A stretch of 64,000 nt of DNA from Maritimibacter sp. DP1N21-5 (GTDB lineage: Bacteria; Pseudomonadota; Alphaproteobacteria; Rhodobacterales; Rhodobacteraceae): NCBI RefSeq assembly GCF_019218295.1, contig NZ_JAHUZF010000003.1:448833-512832 (forward strand). The letters are read 5' to 3'. The first letter of the stretch is position 1. Every line of letters begins with the position of its first letter. This document shows positions 1 through 9,753 of the stretch, one piece after another. A program made the translations under genes and the position numbers. A model generated the notes under the pieces. That model worked only from the letters and a program-made list of their open reading frames with translations. It had not been told where the DNA came from and made no database searches.

Positions 1-810
1 GTATCGGATGCCGACGCCAAGATGATCCAGTCCTGCGTGATCTACCGGGACGACCAGATCATCGCGCTGAACAAGCCACCGGGCCTGCCGACACAGGGCG
101 GCACCGGGGTCACGCGGCATGTGGACGGGCTGGTCGAGGCGCTGACCTTCGGGTTCGACGAAAAACCGCGTCTCGTGCATCGGCTCGACAAGGACACCTC
201 GGGGGTCCTCCTGCTCGCGCGGACCCGTCTTGTGGCGAAGGCCCTGACCGATGCCTTCCGCGCGCGGGAATCGCGCAAGATCTACTGGGCGGTTGTCGCC
301 GGCGTGCCGAGCCCGAAGAAGGGCACCGTGAAATGGGGGCTGGTGAAAGCCCCGGGCGGCGGTCACGGCGAAGGCGAGAAGATGCTCTGCGTTCACCCGG
401 CGGAAGTCGCCAAGGTCGACGGCGCGAAACGGGCGGAAACGGATTACGCCGTGATCGAGAACCTCGCGCAGCGGGCGGCCTGGGTCGGACTGGTGCCGGT
501 CACCGGGCGCACCCATCAGCTGCGCGCGCATATGGCCGAGCTTGGCCATCCCATCGTGGGCGACGGGAAATATGGTGGCTCGTCTCAGGAGAACCTCGGC
601 GACGGTTGGGGCGCCATGCTGGGCGGTGAGATCAGCCGCAAGCTGCACCTTCACGCGCGCTCGATCGAAATCGACCACCCGGTGACGAAGAAGCGTCTGC
701 GGATCGAGGCGGACCTGCCCGAGCATATGGCGAAGACCTGGGAGCAGTTGGGCTTCGACCTGCGGGGCGCGCCGGAGGATCCTTTCGAGGACGAAGAATG
801 GGCCCCCTGA
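1..810 (+). CDS. RluA-family 23S rRNA pseudouridine synthase, 5' end outside window
   Basis: Converts specific uridines in rRNA (RluC/RluD-type enzymes act on 23S rRNA) to pseudouridine. The catalytic motif HRLDKDTSG with its aspartate is clear, followed by the RluA-typical TGRTHQLRAHM segment. The first ATG is at 22, but the frame stays open to base 1 and encodes residues (VSDADAK) before it; family members usually carry an N-terminal S4 RNA-binding domain, which is absent here. I infer that the gene starts left of the window. It overlaps the next gene by 13 bp, so the two are probably cotranscribed. Exact target uridine cannot be assigned. Confidence 0.9.
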   Translation, partial: VSDADAKMIQSCVIYRDDQIIALNKPPGLPTQGGTGVTRHVDGLVEALTFGFDEKPRLVHRLDKDTSGVLLLARTRLVAKALTDAFRARESRKIYWAVVAGVPSPKKGTVKWGLVKAPGGGHGEGEKMLCVHPAEVAKVDGAKRAETDYAVIENLAQRAAWVGLVPVTGRTHQLRAHMAELGHPIVGDGKYGGSSQENLGDGWGAMLGGEISRKLHLHARSIEIDHPVTKKRLRIEADLPEHMAKTWEQLGFDLRGAPEDPFEDEEWAP

Positions 811-1472
811 GGCTGGTGCTCTTCGACGTCGACGGCACGCTGATCGACAGCCAATACGCGATCGTCGCGGCGATGGAGATTGCCGCTGGTGTAGCGGGAT
901 TACCGGTGCCCTCACGAGAGGCCACGCTTTCGGTTGTCGGGCTGTCGCTGCCAGAGGCTGTCGCGCTTCTCTATCCCGCCGAGCACGCTGATGCGCAGGC
1001 GCGGATGGTAGCGGCCTATCGGCAGGCCTATATGCAATCACGCGCCGACGATGGCGCGCCGCCTCTCTTCGAAGGTGCGCGCGCCGCGATGGAGGAGCTC
1101 GCCGCGCGCGACGAGGTCTTTCTGGGCACGGCCACGGGCATGTCGCGGCGTGGAATGACCCGCATCGTCGAGGCCTACGGGCTTCACAAGCTCTTCGCGA
1201 CCACGCAGACGGCAGACGATCACCCGTCCAAACCGCACCCGGCCATGGTCCTTGCCGCGCTGCGCGACACCGGGGTTGCGCCCGGCGATGCGGTCTTTGT
1301 GGGCGACACGGCCTATGACATCGAGGCCGGTCGTGCCGCCGGGGTCTTTACCATTGGGGTCACATGGGGATACCACGCCGCCGACAGGTTGCGGGCAGCC
1401 GGGGCGGATGCGGTGATCGGGCAATTCGCCGAGCTGATCCCGACGATCGACAGACGATGGAGTGCGGCATGA
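798..1472 (+). CDS. HAD-superfamily hydrolase, phosphoglycolate phosphatase-like
   Basis: 224-residue haloacid dehalogenase-type phosphatase. Motif I FDVDGTLID gives the nucleophile Asp10 and Asp12; a helical cap follows; motif III lysine is in HPSKPHP and motif IV is VGDTAYDIEAGRAAG. This layout fits the Gph/PGP-like subgroup, small cytosolic phosphatases; substrate unknown from sequence. It overlaps the upstream pseudouridine synthase by 13 bp and ends in an ATGA overlap with the ATP12 gene, so it is the middle gene of a three-gene unit. Confidence 0.88.
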   Translation: MGPLRLVLFDVDGTLIDSQYAIVAAMEIAAGVAGLPVPSREATLSVVGLSLPEAVALLYPAEHADAQARMVAAYRQAYMQSRADDGAPPLFEGARAAMEELAARDEVFLGTATGMSRRGMTRIVEAYGLHKLFATTQTADDHPSKPHPAMVLAALRDTGVAPGDAVFVGDTAYDIEAGRAAGVFTIGVTWGYHAADRLRAAGADAVIGQFAELIPTIDRRWSAA

Positions 1473-2182
1473 GCGAATGGGCCCCGAAACGGTTCTGGAA
1501 AGAGACGAAGGCAGGCGCGGTCGAGGGCGGCTTCACCGTGTTTCTCGACGCGCGGACGGTGCGCACACCCGCCAAGGCCGCGCTGACCGTGCCCACGCTG
1601 GCGCTGGCCGAGGCGCTGGCGGCGGAATGGGACGCACAGGCCGAGCGGATCGACCCGAGGACGATGCCGATGACCCGGACCGCCAATTCCGCCATCGACA
1701 AGGTGGTGCCGCAACACGCCGAGGTGGCCGAGATGCTTGCCGCCTATGGCGACAGCGACCTGACCTGCTACCGCGCCGATGCGCCCGACGAACTGGTGGC
1801 GCGACAGGCCGCTGGTTGGGACCCGTTGCTCGACTGGGCGGCCGAGACCTTTGGCGCGCGTCTGGCGCCCCGGACCGGGATCGTGCATGTGGCGCAGGAA
1901 GACGCCGCGCTCGAACGGCTAGCGGCCGAAGTCCACGCGCTCGACCAGTTCCGTCTCGCGGCCTTCCACGACCTCGTCGCACTGTCCGGATCGCTCGTCA
2001 TTGCTCTCGCCGTCACCCGGGGCCGGCTGATGCCGGAAGAGGCCTGGCGCTTGTCCCGGATCGACGAAGATTTCCAGATCGAGCAATGGGGCGAAGACGA
2101 AGAAGCTGCCGAACAGGCAGCGATCAAAAGACAGGCATTCCACGATGCGGCGCTGTTTTTTCGACTGATCGATCAAAATTGA
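1469..2182 (+). CDS. ATP12 family F1-ATPase assembly chaperone
   Basis: 237-residue ATP12-type protein. In mitochondria ATP12 binds the F1 alpha subunit before hexamer assembly; alphaproteobacterial homologues are common and are assumed to do likewise. Family segments visible: WAPKRFWKE and VFLDARTVRTPAK near the N terminus, RTANSAIDKV in the middle, and a C-terminal acidic region DEDFQIEQWGEDEEA. An in-frame ATG lies 105 bp upstream, but the start at 1469 forms an ATGA overlap with the HAD gene stop and gives the family's usual N terminus. Confidence 0.9.
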   Translation: MSEWAPKRFWKETKAGAVEGGFTVFLDARTVRTPAKAALTVPTLALAEALAAEWDAQAERIDPRTMPMTRTANSAIDKVVPQHAEVAEMLAAYGDSDLTCYRADAPDELVARQAAGWDPLLDWAAETFGARLAPRTGIVHVAQEDAALERLAAEVHALDQFRLAAFHDLVALSGSLVIALAVTRGRLMPEEAWRLSRIDEDFQIEQWGEDEEAAEQAAIKRQAFHDAALFFRLIDQN

Positions 2183-2387
2183 ACACGCGTTCCTGACGGA
2201 ATATCCAAACTTGACGGGGCGTTAGCCGGTTCCGCCGCGCTATGCGGGCAAGGGGCGGGTTGACCTGACCCGGAATATTTGCCCAAATCCTTGGCACGTA
2301 GGGAGAAACTCCCTTCCAAGTATCGCCAGGGGCGATCAGCCCCCTAAAAAAAGCCCACCAAGGGCATCCATCAGGAAGAGGTTAATA

Positions 2388-3404
2388 ATGAAGAAATCCG
2401 TATTTCTCGGCGCAATGACCGTCGCTGGCCTGGTCGCCGGCGTGGCGGGGGCCGCGACTCTGGATGACGTGAAAGCGCGTGGTGCCCTCAAGTGCGGCAC
2501 CAACTCGGGTCTGACCGGCTTTGCGGCACCGGATGCGAATGGCCGTTGGGAAGGCTTCGACGTGGCCGTGTGCCGCGCTGTCGCCGCCGCCACCCTCGGT
2601 GACCCGGAAGCCGTCGAATTCGTGCCGACGACCCCCAAGACCCGCTTCACCGCGCTCGCTTCGGGCGAAGTGGACATCCTCGTGCGCAACACCACCTGGA
2701 CCCTGTCGCGCGACGTCGACCTGAAGTTCACCTTCACCGGCGTCAACTACTACGATGGCCAAGGCTTCATCGTGCCGAAGGCGCTGGGCGTGTCTTCGGC
2801 CAAGGAACTCGACGGCGCGACCGTTTGCATCCAGACCGGCACCACGACCGAGCTCAACCTCGCGGATTTTTTCCGCACCAACAACATCAGCTATGAGCCG
2901 GTGCCGATCGAAACCAACGCCGAAGCCCAGCAGCAATACCTCGCCGGGGCTTGCGACACCTACACCACGGACGCCTCGGGCCTTGCCGCCACGCGCGCCT
3001 CGTTCGAGACCCCCGGCGATCACGTGATCCTGCCGGAAATCATCTCGAAAGAGCCGCTCGGACCGCTTGTTCGTCATGGCGACGACGACTGGGCCGATAT
3101 CGTGAAATGGACCTTCTTCGCGCTCGTCGCGGCGGAAGAATACGGCATCACCTCGACCAATGTCGAAGAGCTGGCCAAGGGCACCGACAACCCGGAAATC
3201 AACCGGATCCTCGGCACCGAAGGCAACATGGGCGAAATGCTCGGCCTCGACGCCGACTTCGGCATGAAGGCCATCATGGCTGTCGGCAACTACGGCGAGA
3301 TTTTCGAGGCCAACATCGGCGAGTCGACCCCGATCGGCCTGTCGCGCGGTCTGAACGCGCAGTGGAAAGACGGCGGCCTGCAATACGCACCGCCGTTCCG
3401 CTAA
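2388..3404 (+). CDS. bztA: general L-amino-acid ABC transporter, periplasmic binding protein
   Basis: 338-residue solute-binding protein of the AapJ/BztA family (SBP family 3), which captures glutamate, glutamine, aspartate and other L-amino acids in the periplasm. The signal peptide is MKKSVFLGAMTVAGLVAGVAGA with cleavage predicted before ATLDD. Typical family segments include GALKCGTNSGLTGFA and the C-terminal GLSRGLNAQWKDGGLQYAPPFR end. Preceded by a 205-bp intergenic region that must hold the operon promoter; followed by a strong hairpin and then the two permease genes and the ATPase. Name could equally be aapJ; bzt is used in Rhodobacter. Confidence 0.95.
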   Translation: MKKSVFLGAMTVAGLVAGVAGAATLDDVKARGALKCGTNSGLTGFAAPDANGRWEGFDVAVCRAVAAATLGDPEAVEFVPTTPKTRFTALASGEVDILVRNTTWTLSRDVDLKFTFTGVNYYDGQGFIVPKALGVSSAKELDGATVCIQTGTTTELNLADFFRTNNISYEPVPIETNAEAQQQYLAGACDTYTTDASGLAATRASFETPGDHVILPEIISKEPLGPLVRHGDDDWADIVKWTFFALVAAEEYGITSTNVEELAKGTDNPEINRILGTEGNMGEMLGLDADFGMKAIMAVGNYGEIFEANIGESTPIGLSRGLNAQWKDGGLQYAPPFR

Positions 3405-3413
3405 GGAACACCA

Positions 3414-3441
3414 GAGGGGCGCGGGGCAACTCGCGCCCCTC
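3414..3441 (+). terminator. intercistronic hairpin after bztA
   Basis: Perfect 10-bp inverted repeat, GAGGGGCGCG at 3414-3423 and CGCGCCCCTC at 3432-3441, with an 8-base loop, 9 bp after the bztA stop. There is only a weak T tract. In binding-protein-dependent transporters such a structure typically stabilises the binding-protein mRNA or partly terminates transcription, giving more binding protein than permease; that role is inferred. Confidence 0.7.
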
Positions 3442-3528
3442 TCGCTTTCACGCGACCAATAACCCGGGCCCGGGCGACGTGGGATCAACCCGCGCGAAAG
3501 AGGGCCGGGGCGCAACGGGGACCAACAC

Positions 3529-4833
3529 ATGACCACAGCGACGGACCCGCAAGGGAGCAAGTTCCGTTTCTCGATGCTGCTGTATGACAGCCGTTATCGC
3601 TCCGCGACGATCCAGATCATCGCGCTCATCCTTTTTCTGATCCTGATCGGCTGGCTGGTGTCGAACACGCTGTCGAATCTCGCGTCGCTCGGGAAATCGG
3701 TGGGCTTCGATTTTCTCGGCCTTCCGGCGGGCTATGACATCAACCAGCGCCTGATCGACTACACCTCGCGCGATCCGCATCTGCGCGCGGCTTTCGTCGG
3801 GCTTCTGAACACGCTGCTTGTGGCCTTCATGGGCTGCGTTACGGCGACCGTGGTCGGGATCATCGTGGGCGTGCTCCGTCTGTCCAACAACTGGCTCATC
3901 GGCCGGATCATGACGGTCTATGTCGAGCTTTTCCGCAACGTGCCGGTGCTGCTCTGGATCGTCTTCACCATGGCGGTGCTGATCGAAACGCTGCCGGCGC
4001 CGTCGGCCTTCCGGGGGGACGAGCCACAGGCGAGCATGTTCCTCAACGACAGCGTGGCGCTGACCAACCGGGGCTTCTATGTGCCAGAGCCGCTCTTCGG
4101 CCATACCGACGAAGAGGGCAATCCCGTCGGCTGGCGGCAGGGGATCGGCGATGTCCATCTGTTCGGAGACAGCGCGGTCGCCTTCGACGTGAGCCTCGAC
4201 CTGATTGCCATCGTCGCCATTCTGGTCGCGGGGATCCTGATTTCGAGGCTTATCGGTCAACGCGCGGACCGGGTGCAGGCCGCGACAGGTGTGCGGCCCA
4301 AGACATGGTATTGGCGGGTCGGCGTGATCGTCTTGCCCACGGCCATCGTGCTGTGGCTTCTGGGGTTCTGGCTGTCGTCGCCTGAACTGCGCGGGTTCAA
4401 CTTCGATGGCGGCACCTACATGCGCAACTCGCTCATCGCGCTCTGGCTTGCCCTGTCGCTCTATACCGCGGCCTTCATCGCCGAGATCGTGCGCGGCGGT
4501 ATCCTCGCCATTTCCAAGGGCCAGACCGAGGCCGCGGCGGCGCTGGGCATGCGTCCGCGCCGGATCATGTCGCTCGTCGTCCTGCCGCAGGCACTTCGGG
4601 TCATCATCCCGCCGCTCATCTCGCAATATCTCAACCTGACCAAGAACTCGTCCCTCGCCATCGCGGTGGGCTACATGGACCTGACCGGCACGCTGATGGG
4701 GATCACCCTCAACCAGACCGGACGCGAGCTCGAGGCCGTGCTCATGACCATGCTCATTTATCTCGGCATATCGCTGGCCATTTCGGCGGTGATGAACGCC
4801 TACAACAATGCCGTGAAACTGAAGGAGCGCTGA
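3529..4833 (+). CDS. bztB: amino-acid ABC transporter permease BztB/AapQ
   Basis: 434-residue inner-membrane permease. First membrane segment at about residues 27-50 (IIALILFLILIGWLVSNTL), followed by several more, with a long insertion after the second/third segment that is characteristic of the AapQ/BztB subfamily. The cytoplasmic EAA loop for contact with the ATPase reads EAAAALGMRPRRIMSLVVLPQALR. Pairs with BztC in the translocation pore. Separated from bztC by one base between stop and start. Confidence 0.95.
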   Translation: MTTATDPQGSKFRFSMLLYDSRYRSATIQIIALILFLILIGWLVSNTLSNLASLGKSVGFDFLGLPAGYDINQRLIDYTSRDPHLRAAFVGLLNTLLVAFMGCVTATVVGIIVGVLRLSNNWLIGRIMTVYVELFRNVPVLLWIVFTMAVLIETLPAPSAFRGDEPQASMFLNDSVALTNRGFYVPEPLFGHTDEEGNPVGWRQGIGDVHLFGDSAVAFDVSLDLIAIVAILVAGILISRLIGQRADRVQAATGVRPKTWYWRVGVIVLPTAIVLWLLGFWLSSPELRGFNFDGGTYMRNSLIALWLALSLYTAAFIAEIVRGGILAISKGQTEAAAALGMRPRRIMSLVVLPQALRVIIPPLISQYLNLTKNSSLAIAVGYMDLTGTLMGITLNQTGRELEAVLMTMLIYLGISLAISAVMNAYNNAVKLKER

Positions 4834-4834
4834 G

Positions 4835-6133
4835 ATGTCCGACTATTCCTTTGTTCGCACGGACATGCTCCCCGAGAAGGAGCCGCCGGTCACCTCGGTC
4901 GGAGTTATTGGCTGGATGCGGCAGAACCTGTTTTCGGGCTGGTTCAATTCGATCGTCACCGTCGCGCTTCTGGTGCTCGTGGTCTGGGTCATGGTCAACC
5001 TCCTGTCCTGGGTCCTCACACCCACCTGGAACGCGCAATCCCTGTCGGAGTGTCGCGAGATCATTGCGGCCCTCGCCAAGGAACATGGCGCCTGTTGGGG
5101 CGTGATCCGGGAACGCTGGATTCAGCTTCTGTTCGGGTTCTACCCAAGCGAGCTTTACTGGCGCCCCATCCTGACGCTGCTGCTGCTGTTCGTGGCGATG
5201 GCACCGATCCTGTTTTCGGGCGGCGTGCCGCGCCAGCTTCTCTACGTCTCGGCGGCTTTCCCCTTCCTCGCACCCTGGCTCATGTGGGGGGGAACCTTCT
5301 GGCTTCCGCTCATGGTCGCGGGCGGGCTGCTGATCGGCTATCTTGCCTTCCGGTTCCTGTCGCCCGTGATCGGGTCTCTGGGCGGGACCCTCGCGGCGAT
5401 CCTTCTGCCGATCCTTTGGTGGCTCTTTGCCGTCGGGCCGGTGGCGGAGGCGCTGCATTCCATCCTTCCCATCGGCATTCAGGGTGTCGAAAGCCGCCTC
5501 TTCGGGGGCTTCATGCTTTCGGTCTGGATCGGGGTCGTGGCCATCGGGATTTCGCTGCCGCTTGGCATCGTCCTCGCCCTTGGCCGTCAATCCGACCTGA
5601 TGATCGTGAAATACCTGTCCGTGGGGTTCATCGAGTTCATCCGGGGTGTGCCGCTGATCACGCTTCTTTTCGTGGCCTCGACACTTCTCAACATCTTCAT
5701 GCCGCCGGGGACGAACTTCGACATCATCCTGCGCGTCATGATCATGGCGACGCTGTTTGCCTCGGCCTATATGGCCGAGGTGATCCGGGGCGGGCTCGCC
5801 GCACTTCCGCGTGGCCAGTACGAGGCGGCCGATGCGCTCGGTCTCGATTACTGGAGGGCGCAGCGGCTCATCATCATGCCGCAGGCGCTCAAGATCTCGA
5901 TCCCCGGCATCGTGTCGACCTTCATTGGTCTCTTCAAGGACACGACGCTCGTCTCGATCATCGGGCTGCTCGATCCGCTCGGGCTGTCCACCTCGATCCG
6001 GGCCGACGCCAACTGGAACGGGATCGTCTGGGAGCTCTACGGCTTCATCGCGATCCTCTTCTTCCTCTCCTGTTTCTCCATGTCCCGTTACTCGATGTAT
6101 CTGGAGCGCAAGCTGCGCACCGATAACAGCTAA
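4835..6133 (+). CDS. bztC: amino-acid ABC transporter permease BztC/AapM
   Basis: 432-residue second permease subunit. Hydrophobic segments run across most of the protein; the conserved EAA loop is EAADALGLDYWRAQRLIIMPQALK near residue 330-350. Start ATG at 4835 directly follows the bztB stop and is preceded by an AGGAG at 4823-4827 inside bztB. Long antisense open frames exist here (for example up to 471 codons) but are GC-rich shadows. Works with BztB, BztA and BztD as one importer. Confidence 0.95.
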   Translation: MSDYSFVRTDMLPEKEPPVTSVGVIGWMRQNLFSGWFNSIVTVALLVLVVWVMVNLLSWVLTPTWNAQSLSECREIIAALAKEHGACWGVIRERWIQLLFGFYPSELYWRPILTLLLLFVAMAPILFSGGVPRQLLYVSAAFPFLAPWLMWGGTFWLPLMVAGGLLIGYLAFRFLSPVIGSLGGTLAAILLPILWWLFAVGPVAEALHSILPIGIQGVESRLFGGFMLSVWIGVVAIGISLPLGIVLALGRQSDLMIVKYLSVGFIEFIRGVPLITLLFVASTLLNIFMPPGTNFDIILRVMIMATLFASAYMAEVIRGGLAALPRGQYEAADALGLDYWRAQRLIIMPQALKISIPGIVSTFIGLFKDTTLVSIIGLLDPLGLSTSIRADANWNGIVWELYGFIAILFFLSCFSMSRYSMYLERKLRTDNS

Positions 6134-6144
6134 GGAGCTTTTCC

Positions 6145-6936
6145 ATGTCTCAGATAGACCTCGAAACAACCGTCGATCCCTCGGGCATGCAAATCTCCGA
6201 TGAGGTGGCCATCCAGATTTCCGACATGAACAAGTGGTATGGCACCTTCCACGTGCTGCGCGACATCGACCTGACCGTCTATCGGGGCGAACGCATCGTG
6301 ATCTGCGGGCCGTCCGGGTCGGGGAAATCGACGCTCATCCGCTGCATTAACCGGCTCGAGGAACATCAGGCCGGGCAGATCATCGTGGACGGGATCGAAC
6401 TGACCTCGGACCTCAAGAACATCGACAAGGTGCGCTCCGAGGTCGGGATGGTGTTCCAGCACTTCAACCTCTTCCCGCATCTGACCATTCTCGAGAACTG
6501 CACGCTCGCGCCGATCTGGGTCCGAAAGGTTCCCAAGAAAGAGGCCGACGAACGGGCGATGCATTTCCTCTCGAAGGTCAAGATCCCGGATCAGGCGCAC
6601 AAGTATCCTGGGCAGCTCTCGGGCGGTCAACAGCAGCGCGTGGCCATCGCCCGGTCGCTCTGCATGATGCCGCGGATCATGCTCTTCGACGAGCCGACCT
6701 CGGCGCTCGATCCCGAGATGATCAAGGAGGTGCTCGACACCATGATCGAGCTCGCCGAAGAGGGCATGACGATGATCTGCGTGACCCACGAGATGGGCTT
6801 TGCCCAGGCGGTGGCGAACCGCGTGATCTTCATGGCGGATGGTCAGATCGTGGAACAGAACGAGCCGCGAGAGTTCTTCAACAATCCGAAGTCGGAACGC
6901 ACGAAACAGTTCTTGTCCCAGATCATCGGGCACTAG
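6145..6936 (+). CDS. bztD: amino-acid ABC transporter ATP-binding protein BztD/AapP
   Basis: 263-residue cytoplasmic ATPase. Walker A GPSGSGKST, Q-loop in VFQHFNLFPHLT, ABC signature LSGGQQQR, Walker B MLFDEPTSALDPE and switch histidine in VTHEMG are all intact. Closest to GlnQ/AapP-type ATPases of polar amino-acid importers. Preceded by AAGGAG. It is the last gene of the operon and converges on the SixA-like gene with only 24 bp between. Confidence 0.96.
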   Translation: MSQIDLETTVDPSGMQISDEVAIQISDMNKWYGTFHVLRDIDLTVYRGERIVICGPSGSGKSTLIRCINRLEEHQAGQIIVDGIELTSDLKNIDKVRSEVGMVFQHFNLFPHLTILENCTLAPIWVRKVPKKEADERAMHFLSKVKIPDQAHKYPGQLSGGQQQRVAIARSLCMMPRIMLFDEPTSALDPEMIKEVLDTMIELAEEGMTMICVTHEMGFAQAVANRVIFMADGQIVEQNEPREFFNNPKSERTKQFLSQIIGH

Positions 6937-6960
6937 GGCCCGGAGGGACCAGGCGAAGCG

Positions 6961-7539
6961 TCAGACCGAGACGGGCGTGTCGGTCTCGGCGCCGGAGGCG
7001 GTGAGGGCAGCTTCGGTCGCCGCTTTCGCCTCTTCCTCGATCAGGTGGCGCGGCACCTCGAAGGCGGCAAGGGTGCCGCTCCGCCAGCCGATCGCGTCCC
7101 AGCTGTCGGCGTCGAAGTCGATCACGGCGGTCGCACCGGTGGGATAGCGGTCATAAAGGCTGTCGAGCCGCGGCGTTTCGAGGATCGAGCGCGCGAAGAA
7201 AGAGATACCCGGATTATGCGCGATCAGCATGACCACCTGTCCCGTCGCTCCCTTCAGGATCGACAGCATGGTGTCGGGTTCGGACAGGTAGAGCGCCGGG
7301 GAATGATCGGCCTTCACGTTGAACCCGGCTTCGCGCTTCACGATCTCCCAGGTCTCGCGCGTGCGTTCGGCCGCCGAGACGAGTGCTTGATCCGGGCGCA
7401 TCCCGGAGCCGGCAAGCCAGCGCCCCAGCGCCGCCGCCGAGGCCCGCCCGCGCCGATTGAGCGGACGCTCGCGGTCCGTGATCAAAGGGTCGTCCCAGGA
7501 GGATTTGGCATGGCGGGTCAGAATCAGGCGCAGGGTCAT
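6961..7539 (-). CDS. SixA-like histidine phosphatase
   Basis: 192-residue histidine phosphatase superfamily protein. The phosphate-accepting motif is TRHAKSSW (RHA in place of RHG, as in SixA), and a second active-site segment is LIAHNPGIS. SixA dephosphorylates the HPt domain of ArcB in E. coli; here the partner is unknown. The C terminus carries an alanine/glutamate-rich tail. Overlaps the upstream ferredoxin-like gene by 4 bp (ATGA), so translation is likely coupled. Confidence 0.85.
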   Translation of the reverse strand: MTLRLILTRHAKSSWDDPLITDRERPLNRRGRASAAALGRWLAGSGMRPDQALVSAAERTRETWEIVKREAGFNVKADHSPALYLSEPDTMLSILKGATGQVVMLIAHNPGISFFARSILETPRLDSLYDRYPTGATAVIDFDADSWDAIGWRSGTLAAFEVPRHLIEEEAKAATEAALTASGAETDTPVSV

Positions 7540-8153
7540 GCGGGATGGAACGCTCTCATATGGAAATGGGACTGGTCCGCCTTTCTACCGTAAGAGGTAC
7601 TGACGGGGCAAGCTCTGCGTGCCGCGCAACCCATGTTCAGGCAATCCGCACCATTTTCCGTGGAAAGCAATTCATGGCATGCATCGGTGTCATAGCTTGT
7701 CGCACTCAAGGCATTGACGGGACAGGCATTCAGGCAGGGTTGGTCTCCGCAGGATAGGCAGGGATTGGCCAGCTCCGGCAGAAGCGGCGCATGGTCGAGA
7801 AGGATCGCCCCCCGAAACGAAGTCCAGAGACCCTGACGCGGATGCACCAGCAGTCCGACCGGCGATTGCCAGACCTGCCCCGATCCGAGCGCCCAGCGGA
7901 TGAAGGGGGGATAAGGCGGCCCGTCCGAGGGAAAGACCGCGCTGCCCCCCCATTGCGTGGCAAGGGCGCCGATCACACGCTTGGACCAGCGGTCCATCGG
8001 GTCGGGAGCACGGTCGGCGGCCTCGGGGCTGTTCTGGAACGCCTCCCAGAAGCCGGGCTCGTGCGGGCCGAGCAGGGCGACGAACCGTTCCCCTTCGGGC
8101 GCGACGGCGAGGAGGTCGAGATAAACCGCCCGCGCCTCCGCCGCATGGTCCAT
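7536..8153 (-). CDS. 4Fe-4S ferredoxin-like protein
   Basis: 205-residue protein whose C-terminal half holds cysteine clusters CLSCGDQPCLNACP and CLNMGCAARRACPV, consistent with binding one or two iron-sulfur clusters; the spacing resembles the ferredoxin domain of QueG-like proteins but the catalytic domain of QueG is missing. A much longer open frame continues upstream, but it is a shadow of argB; the ATG at 8153 lies in a TGATG overlap with the argB stop. Likely cotranscribed with argB and the SixA-like gene. Redox partner unknown. Confidence 0.78.
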   Translation of the reverse strand: MDHAAEARAVYLDLLAVAPEGERFVALLGPHEPGFWEAFQNSPEAADRAPDPMDRWSKRVIGALATQWGGSAVFPSDGPPYPPFIRWALGSGQVWQSPVGLLVHPRQGLWTSFRGAILLDHAPLLPELANPCLSCGDQPCLNACPVNALSATSYDTDACHELLSTENGADCLNMGCAARRACPVSTSYGRKADQSHFHMRAFHPA

Positions 8154-9016
8154 CAGCCGAGCCGGATGATCGAACCGGGGCCTTGCTCGGTATAGAGCTC
8201 GAGCAGGGCCGCGTTCGGCACGCGCCCGTCGAGGATCACCACCGCGCGACAGCCGCCCTCCAGCGCCTTGAGCGCGGTTTCCGTCTTGGGGATCATGCCG
8301 CCGGCGATGGTGCCATCCGCGGTCCAGTCCTTGATCTGCGAGGAGGTCAGCTCGGTGACGAAATTCCCATCCGGCCCCTTCACGCCCTGCACGTCGGTCA
8401 TGAGCAGCAGCCGGTCGGCTTTCAGGGCCGCTGCAATCGCGCCTGCCGCCGTGTCGCCGTTGATGTTGTAGCTCTCGCCTTCGCGTCCCACGCCGATGGG
8501 GGCGATGACCGGGATCGTCTCGCTTTCGACGAGGCGCTTGAGCACGAAGGGATCGACTTCGACCGGGGTGCCGACGAACCCCAGTTTCGCGTCGGTCGGT
8601 TCGCAGACCATGAGGTTCGCGTCCTTGCCCGACAGGCCCACGGCGCGCCCGCCTTCCTGGTTGATCGCGGCCACGATGCGCGCGTTGACCGGGCCAGAGA
8701 GCACCATTTCCACAACTTCGACCGTGGCCGCATCGGTGACGCGCTTGCCGTTCACCCATTCGCTTTCGACGCCGAGTTTCTTCAGCATGTCGTTGATCAT
8801 CGGCCCGCCGCCGTGCACGACCACGGGGTTCACGCCGACCATGCGCATGAGCACGATGTCACGCGCGAAGCTCGCCATCGCCTCGTCGTCTCCCATGGCG
8901 TTGCCGCCGAATTTGACGACGACCGTCGCGCCCTTGTAGCGCTGGAGATAGGGCAGGGCTTCGTTGAGGGTGCGCGCGGTGGCGATCCAGTCGCGGTTCA
9001 TGCTGAGCTTTCTCAT
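8153..9016 (-). CDS. argB: acetylglutamate kinase
   Basis: 287-residue enzyme that phosphorylates N-acetyl-L-glutamate with ATP, second step of arginine synthesis. Glycine-rich nucleotide segments [10 protein letters not shown] and VVHGGGPMI, plus [15 protein letters not shown] and GDTAAGAIA substrate/nucleotide segments are all in place. ATG at 9016 is preceded by an AGGATCAG-like ribosome site; a second ATG at 9001 is the alternative start. Ends in a TGATG overlap with the ferredoxin-like gene. Confidence 0.96.
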   Translation of the reverse strand: MRKLSMNRDWIATARTLNEALPYLQRYKGATVVVKFGGNAMGDDEAMASFARDIVLMRMVGVNPVVVHGGGPMINDMLKKLGVESEWVNGKRVTDAATVEVVEMVLSGPVNARIVAAINQEGGRAVGLSGKDANLMVCEPTDAKLGFVGTPVEVDPFVLKRLVESETIPVIAPIGVGREGESYNINGDTAAGAIAAALKADRLLLMTDVQGVKGPDGNFVTELTSSQIKDWTADGTIAGGMIPKTETALKALEGGCRAVVILDGRVPNAALLELYTEQGPGSIIRLG

Positions 9017-9096
9017 GTGCTGATCCTGTTGACGGCTGCCAACTTGATACGCGGCAGGACCGGGCTCTTCAAGGCGGGGGCTGGCCGGGCGCGGGC

Positions 9097-9753
9097 CTAG
9101 TCCAGCGATGCGATGATCGCGCGCAGCGTTTCGATCCCGTCGCCCTTCTCGGAGGAGGTCAGGACGATCTCGGGGAAGGCCGCGGGATGTTTCGACAGTT
9201 TCTCGCGCACCTGGGCGAGGATATTGTCGCGCTCGACCGCCTTCACCTTGTCCGACTTGGTCATCACGACCTGAAAGGTGACGGCGGCCTTGTCGAGCAG
9301 CGTCATGATCTCCTCGTCCACGGTCTTGATGCCATGGCGGTGGTCGACGAGGACGAAGGCCCGGCGCAGGGTGGCGCGGCCCTGGAGGTAGGATTTGAGA
9401 AGGCGTTGCCATTTCTCGACGATGGCTACCGGCGCATTGGCATAGCCATAGCCGGGCAGGTCGACGAGGTAGGGCCCGCCGGTGGTCGTGAAGTAATTGA
9501 TCTCCTGCGTCCGTCCCGGCGTGTTCGAGGCCCGGGCGAGCCCCTTGCGGCCGGTAAGCGCGTTGATCAGCGTGGATTTCCCAACGTTCGACCGCCCCGC
9601 GAAACAGACCTCCAGCCGGTCATCGGGCGGCAGGCCATTCATGGCCACGACACCCTTCAGAAAGTCGGTCTGCGCCGCAAAGAGTTTGCGCCCCGCTTCG
9701 CGGGACGCATCATCCGGCTCTTCGGCCAGCGGAAAGGGCAGCGACGCCGTCAC
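9097..9753 (-). CDS. engB: ribosome biogenesis GTPase EngB (YihA/YsxC)
   Basis: 218-residue GTPase needed for large ribosomal subunit assembly. G1 [10 protein letters not shown]2 NTPGRTQ, G3 DLPGYGYA, G4 TKSDK and G5 TSSEKGDG are all visible. The start is GTG at 9753, chosen because it makes a GTGA overlap with the yidC stop and gives the normal length; the frame is open further upstream but only as a yidC shadow. Gene order yidC-engB-argB is usual in Rhodobacteraceae. Confidence 0.95.
   Translation of the reverse strand: MTASLPFPLAEEPDDASREAGRKLFAAQTDFLKGVVAMNGLPPDDRLEVCFAGRSNVGKSTLINALTGRKGLARASNTPGRTQEINYFTTTGGPYLVDLPGYGYANAPVAIVEKWQRLLKSYLQGRATLRRAFVLVDHRHGIKTVDEEIMTLLDKAAVTFQVVMTKSDKVKAVERDNILAQVREKLSKHPAAFPEIVLTSSEKGDGIETLRAIIASLD

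Noticed and set aside
4754..6169. 471-codon leftward frame antisense to bztC
   Set aside because: Composition is His/Arg/Asp-rich as in GC-rich shadow frames and it lies fully on the permease gene.
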